A stretch of DNA of 64,000 nt from positions 620,001 to 684,000 of the forward strand of contig QCXZ01000086.1 in the NCBI GenBank assembly GCA_025024175.1, written 5' to 3'. Under the pieces are notes generated by a model, which saw only the letters and a list, made by a program, of their open reading frames with translations, made no database searches and was not told where the DNA came from. Below are positions 59,701 through 64,000 of this stretch, piece after piece. Each line of letters starts with the position of its first letter. The stretch's first letter is position 1. The DNA is from Rhyzopertha dominica (Eukaryota > Arthropoda > Insecta > Coleoptera > Bostrichidae). A program made the translations under genes and the position numbers.

Positions 59701-62700
59701 AATAAAGTGTTAATCAAATATACATATCCAAAAAATGTATATATCAAATAGAAAAATACCATGCAAGGGATCATAACAAAATACAGAATAATCAGGTTAC
59801 TAATGAATTAATCAACACTTAACTCGACTGGTAAATAAAAAGATACGTTTTATGTTAAAATGTAAGTACTATGGCATCAGTTAATACAAAATAGCGATAC
59901 ACACAAAAGGCTCAGAGAAAATTTTGGTACTCAGCCTAGGTCCAAGATAGAAACAGATATCACATCCTTCAGGACAGGGCTCAAAGCACAAGGTTACGTA
60001 AGCCGAGCCAGAATCAGATCTATCGCCGCTGCTTCGTCTCGGGTTGGAAACTCAACCAGACCAATCACAGAAAACGGTGAATTTTCCACAAGGCGTTGTG
60101 TAAGTCCAGCTGACCTCCCTCTGTTCTCTCTTTGGTTTTCTTTGCCGGGTATGTAAAAAAGCCTAAGGAACAAAGAATTAGATATACAGAAATTTCTGGG
60201 TTCGACACTTACCTTATATGGAGGCAGGCTTTCCACACTCGGATTTATTAAACTGAAGATTGTTAAGTCAGGAAAAATGGCTGAAATATTACTAAATCTT
60301 ACCCACTAATAAATTAACACCAAAATTTCGACAACAATTTGTAGTGAACTGCGTCATGCAGTTGGAATTCACTCAGGCTGTCAGTTTTCTGATACCTGGC
60401 AGAAAAGAGAAGGCCACATTCAGGCACAAGAAACCAAGGTGAAGGACAAGGAGAGGAAAAGATGTAAGCAAAATTGGAAAAATGCATCGTTAATGGCGCT
60501 TAATCGCCCAAAAGACTGTTAACAGAAGAACCAAAAAAAAGAACATTACATTAAGTGTCTAAAATTAAATGACCGTTACGGTATGACTTTAATTCTATTT
60601 TTTGCCGTAACGGCCTTCACATCAAAGTAAATGAAAAATACTTTAGGAGTTAATGAGCTGTACTTACTAACAGTGCGAAGCGAATAGAACGCGATTCCTT
60701 TGATTCCAGAGTGAGTAACTTCGAAAGTAGGTATGACTTTCTTGTAACTTTTTGACATAAATGGCCTACACATCAAAAGAATGAAAATGTCATATGCGAT
60801 ACGAACAGAACTGTTGAAAGTAAAATCATTACGTGACCATTTTATTAAATTATAAAGTTTGTAAACTGACAAGACTTAAAAATGAGGCCAAAAAATTTTT
60901 GAACAATGAAAAAGCAATAGAATAAGGAAGTATTGAATTACAATGTACAATGATTGTTTTAGTCATCGAATAATACTGCAAAGGGAAAGGTTCTAAACAA
61001 GTCTTCTCAAAAACTGGTTCCGATTTTCAAAGACCAAAGGTTTATTTGGTAGATATGGATAACAAACGACATAAATCTAAAATCAATGTACATGTTGGCC
61101 AGATACGCGTTATTAAGTTTTAGAAACTACTAGCAATGTTTGATCGCTAAGGCTCTTCAAAAGCAGGCGAATATAAATTTGAAATGAAACAAGCGTATAA
61201 CAAACTTTTCCTAACGTACAAAGCAGTCTAGATAGCACTTGGGCAATTCAGTTTTCATTAAACTTGGCTTNTACGCTTTTAAACTTTTAAACGATATTTG
61301 TAGCTNCACAGCGAAGACGACAAAGGGAATTCCTTTAAACCAACTGTTGATGGCAAGAGCGATATAAGTGTTCATTGTATATTACGGTGACGAGGATTCG
61401 CTATAAAGAGCCACGCTGAGCCACAAAAGAGAGGTGAAATGCCATTTTGATTTAAAAGAGCGTCTGCAGTCTAGTTCAAGAGAAATGCATTTCAAGGTAT
61501 TTAAGAAATAATTAATTTGGTCTTTGAGTTGAAATACACAAAAGCGACCGGCGTTGCACATGCAAAAGGTCAGGAAGTGGGATTAAACGACTTTGGTTTT
61601 GTTCGTTGTTTGTTCTTCGGAAGGCTGTGAAATATTCATTGTCTAAATATAATTTATAATGAGTTAACAACGCTGCAGCAAGATTATGATAAAAAAGTAA
61701 TGGTAATATGGTAAAATATATTCCTGCTTTATAGATCGCGATGGCATATATCTATTTTTTAAGGNTAGCTTACTATATGCACTCTATCTTCTAGAAAATG
61801 GTCACGTATAATTCGTTCAAAGCTACCTATTTAAACGGATACAGTATTATTTCTTATCAACTCAATACTTATTATATTATTATAATCTTTTACACCATAT
61901 AATTTAAATGGCCAACTATTTCTCAGCCGTGGGATAACGCGCGCGTAGTCCTATAATAAACAGACTTTTGGAGCGAATGGAGGTGACGACCGGAAGGTAT
62001 TTGTTGTAGGCATAATATGCTCTATTATACCTGTTAAAAAAACGAGGTTGGCCTTGATGGGACGGATAGCTTGAGCATAAACTGCCATTCTCAAAAGTGC
62101 AGACTGTTCCATTTACACAAAACATAAATCAGTTCTTGTGTGTGCTCAGTGCTTTTATGGAGTTACACGACACCATTACGTAAAGACGGTTTTTTCTGTG
62201 GTACAGCAACGGCCGATAAAATTACGTGGGGGCGGCTTTCCATAATGCATACGATTAAAATTCATCGATTATTCGCGTGGAGCTCTATCGCCGACGTCCC
62301 CGTGGCTTAAAAGCCCCCTTCAGCATCAACGTCTTAACGATGGGACGCAAATTGATTTAGGTTAGATTTATGGCCCTCCCATTAAAAGAAGCGATCGTAA
62401 ATATGTTCAAATTTGCTGTCATTCAGCTCACAATGAATTGACGTCGGGTGCCTTATTCAACAGCGGCCGCTTCCGCCTTTAATATCGAGCTTAAAAATTC
62501 TTATCGCCTTCTTCACAACTATTGACAGATTAATGAGATGGGATGAAGCCGCCGTTGCTACAAAGCCCGCCCGCCATACACGTTAATTAGCTTTCGTGTT
62601 GGCGTATCTTGTTTATTCTGGAAAGAAGTGGCGTCGGAAGGCACGGAAAGTGTTTCCCAAACTGCTTTTCCACCGCCTCTAATCGAAAAAAGATTAACAC

Positions 62701-63320
62701 TTTTGCTGGAGGTAGAATGCGACTGTGCCAAACCTATACAGCTCACTCCAGTCAAATAGACATGAACAGGGGGTGAACAATGCATCAAACCAGGTATTCT
62801 CTTTTTAGCTCAGTGTTAAAAATCAAGAAAACCTCGAAATTTTCCGACTTTTCAATGTTGGTCGATTTTGACCCAGAAAGACTGACTGGTTTTAGGGCAA
62901 GGACAATCTTATTCTTTTTAAAGCTCTTTCTTTAACTGGCTATTCATTTAAATCAAGATTAAGGTTTCTAATATATCTTCTAGGCAACAGATCTAAATTC
63001 TTACTGGTTATCAAGAATTACTTTCCAACTGGGGACATGCCACCAGGTACTGGATTGAAAATTTTCAAAATAATTAGGACAACGTTTCTTGGTAAAAGAG
63101 CTAATTAGTAACAGCTTACAATATGGTCAATAACGGTCAAGAAAACGAGCTACAACACGACAGACCGTCAATAATAGTCTCTCACTGTGATACTTAATGA
63201 TCAACTGGGGGTCAGGCCGGAAATCTTTATACGTATACATCTATAAAATGTCTGTTATCTGATTCAAACCTAGAGTTATGATCCAAGTATATTTAGTTGC
63301 GTATTTTTTCAACATCAACT
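53701..63320. other. Long intergenic or intronic stretch, no gene supported
   Basis: No exon or transposon protein was recognised. A run of 15 C lies at 54524-54538. GC-richer patches lie at about 55330-55700, 56040-56240, 57900-58120, 59000-59230 and 62150-62770. The frames at 58440-58634, 58896-59135, 59237-59500 and 60576-60872 carry no domain, signal peptide or usual splice pattern that I can defend. If the gene starting at 51457 is real, part of this may be its intron. Confidence 0.4.
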
Positions 63321-63326
63321 TTTATA

Positions 63327-63690
63327 CAAGGTGTATCATGTAACAGTGGTCAATACCACCTTTCTTTTCTTTTGTTTACTTTGGTTTGCAACGCCTAGCC
63401 GTAGAAAACTGTTATCTGACTATATATATGACAGGAATTGTCAGTTCGCTTGAATTCCATTAATTGCATATCAAAAATGAAACAGAAATGCACAAAATAA
63501 CAATTCTACAGATGATTGATTATGGAGATAACACACAAGTGGAAATTGCTCGTTTATTTCATGAAAAATTTCCAAATTTGCTGTCTATATCCCAAGCGAC
63601 AATTGGTAAAATAGAAAAGCAGTTTCGCGAACTTGGACATGTAATTAAGATACATTATTCCCATATCAAAGTCCACTCTACTTATTAAAT
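63327..63690 (+). pseudogene. Mariner-like transposon 5' end with DUF4817-type helix-turn-helix
   Basis: After a TA at 63325-63326, the text CAAGGTGTATCATGTAACAG looks like a transposon terminus. The frame from about 63479 encodes ITILQMIDYGDNTQVEIARL, then FPNLLSISQATIGKIEKQFR and ELGHV, the N-terminal DNA-binding domain of insect mariner-like transposases (usual form ...ISQSTVSRIEKKFRELGHV). The family match ends at about 63655 and no catalytic domain follows. Confidence 0.75.
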
Positions 63691-63949
63691 ATTAATTGGC
63701 ATAGCGCTCTCGACACAAAGACAAGAGCATTACTTTCCTGAAAATTTTTAGAAAACCAACGTACATTGATAATATAATTTGTTATAATTCTTTCTGTCCT
63801 TACCAACAATTTTTTATACTTTTTTCGTATATGACTTTTGAAAAAGAACTTGGCGTTATTTTACAAAATAACTTTCCGAATTGTAAGAACGCGGCAAGAG
63901 TTACATTGAAATATTAGTTAGGATTAGACCGCGTCTGATTTTAGAATAC

Positions 63950-63984
63950 GACGTTTCGTCCGCACTTGTAAGGGGCATCATCAG
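63950..63984 (-). other. Hammerhead-like core, probable Penelope-like element end
   Basis: Minus strand: CTGATGA (63978-63984), about 20 bases with a weak hairpin, then GAAACGTC (63950-63957). Both boxes fit the hammerhead consensus, including a two-base stem III with no loop and a C at the cleavage position. Stem II is imperfect and the flanks do not pair convincingly as stem I. It is probably the edge of a retroelement that continues past the window. Confidence 0.4.
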
Positions 63985-64000
63985 AACAGGAATAAGAAGT

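Overview
This window looks like eukaryotic, most probably insect (perhaps beetle), nuclear DNA. It is AT-rich and gene-poor, its introns include very short ones (52 and 74 bases), and it is loaded with decayed transposons typical of insect genomes. Scattered single Ns and single-base losses in T runs suggest a draft or long-read-derived assembly. No bacterial gene organisation, tRNA, rRNA or CRISPR array was seen.

The one clearly recognisable host gene is makorin (RING/CCCH E3 ubiquitin ligase family), plus strand, five coding exons between 321 and 3674. The assembled exon 2 carries a 5-bp tandem duplication that breaks the frame, and intron 4 hosts a MITE-like element of about 540 bp with perfect 16-bp terminal inverted repeats. 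Three further host-gene candidates are fragments: a small 8-cysteine protein (26145-26467, with a 52-base intron and a poly(A) signal); the first coding exon of a probable secreted prohormone-like precursor (51457-51746); and a GC-rich possible terminal exon (44069-44182). Their remaining exons were not found.

Most other recognisable content is mobile DNA. (1) A complete Ty3/gypsy LTR retrotransposon lies at 31036-36218, with two 375-bp LTRs identical except for one N, a 4-bp ATAT target duplication, a PBS-like site, and gag, protease, RT, RNase H and integrase. Its coding region is broken into three frames at two T runs; the first break coincides with a T TTT TTA heptamer. It is inserted head-on into an older IS630/Tc1-like transposase gene; a second copy of that family is at about 12.0 kb. 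(2) A group of mariner-like transposases with a DUF4817-type N-terminus: a 1.4-kb copy with long inverted repeats (about 22.85-24.29 kb) and fragments at 47.2, 53.4 and 63.3 kb, plus a lone end at 36.3 kb. (3) Penelope-like retroelements: a decayed RT with its YVDD box (minus, about 43.4-43.9 kb) and a GIY-YIG endonuclease ORF enclosed by inverted repeats of about 250 bp (45.0-46.0 kb). (4) Fragments of non-LTR retroelements at 7.5, 9.3-9.9, 18.6 and 37.3 kb. (5) An unclassified dispersed repeat, two tandem copies at 13.9-14.4 kb and one inverted copy at 37.1 kb. Short hairpins resembling a hammerhead-ribozyme core recur at several places, two of them within the Penelope-like loci.

The rest (notably 14.4-18.6, 18.8-22.8, 37.4-42.8 and 53.7-63.3 kb) shows no gene I can support. 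It has islands of higher GC in an AT-rich background that might be regulatory DNA, but the sequence alone does not show this.
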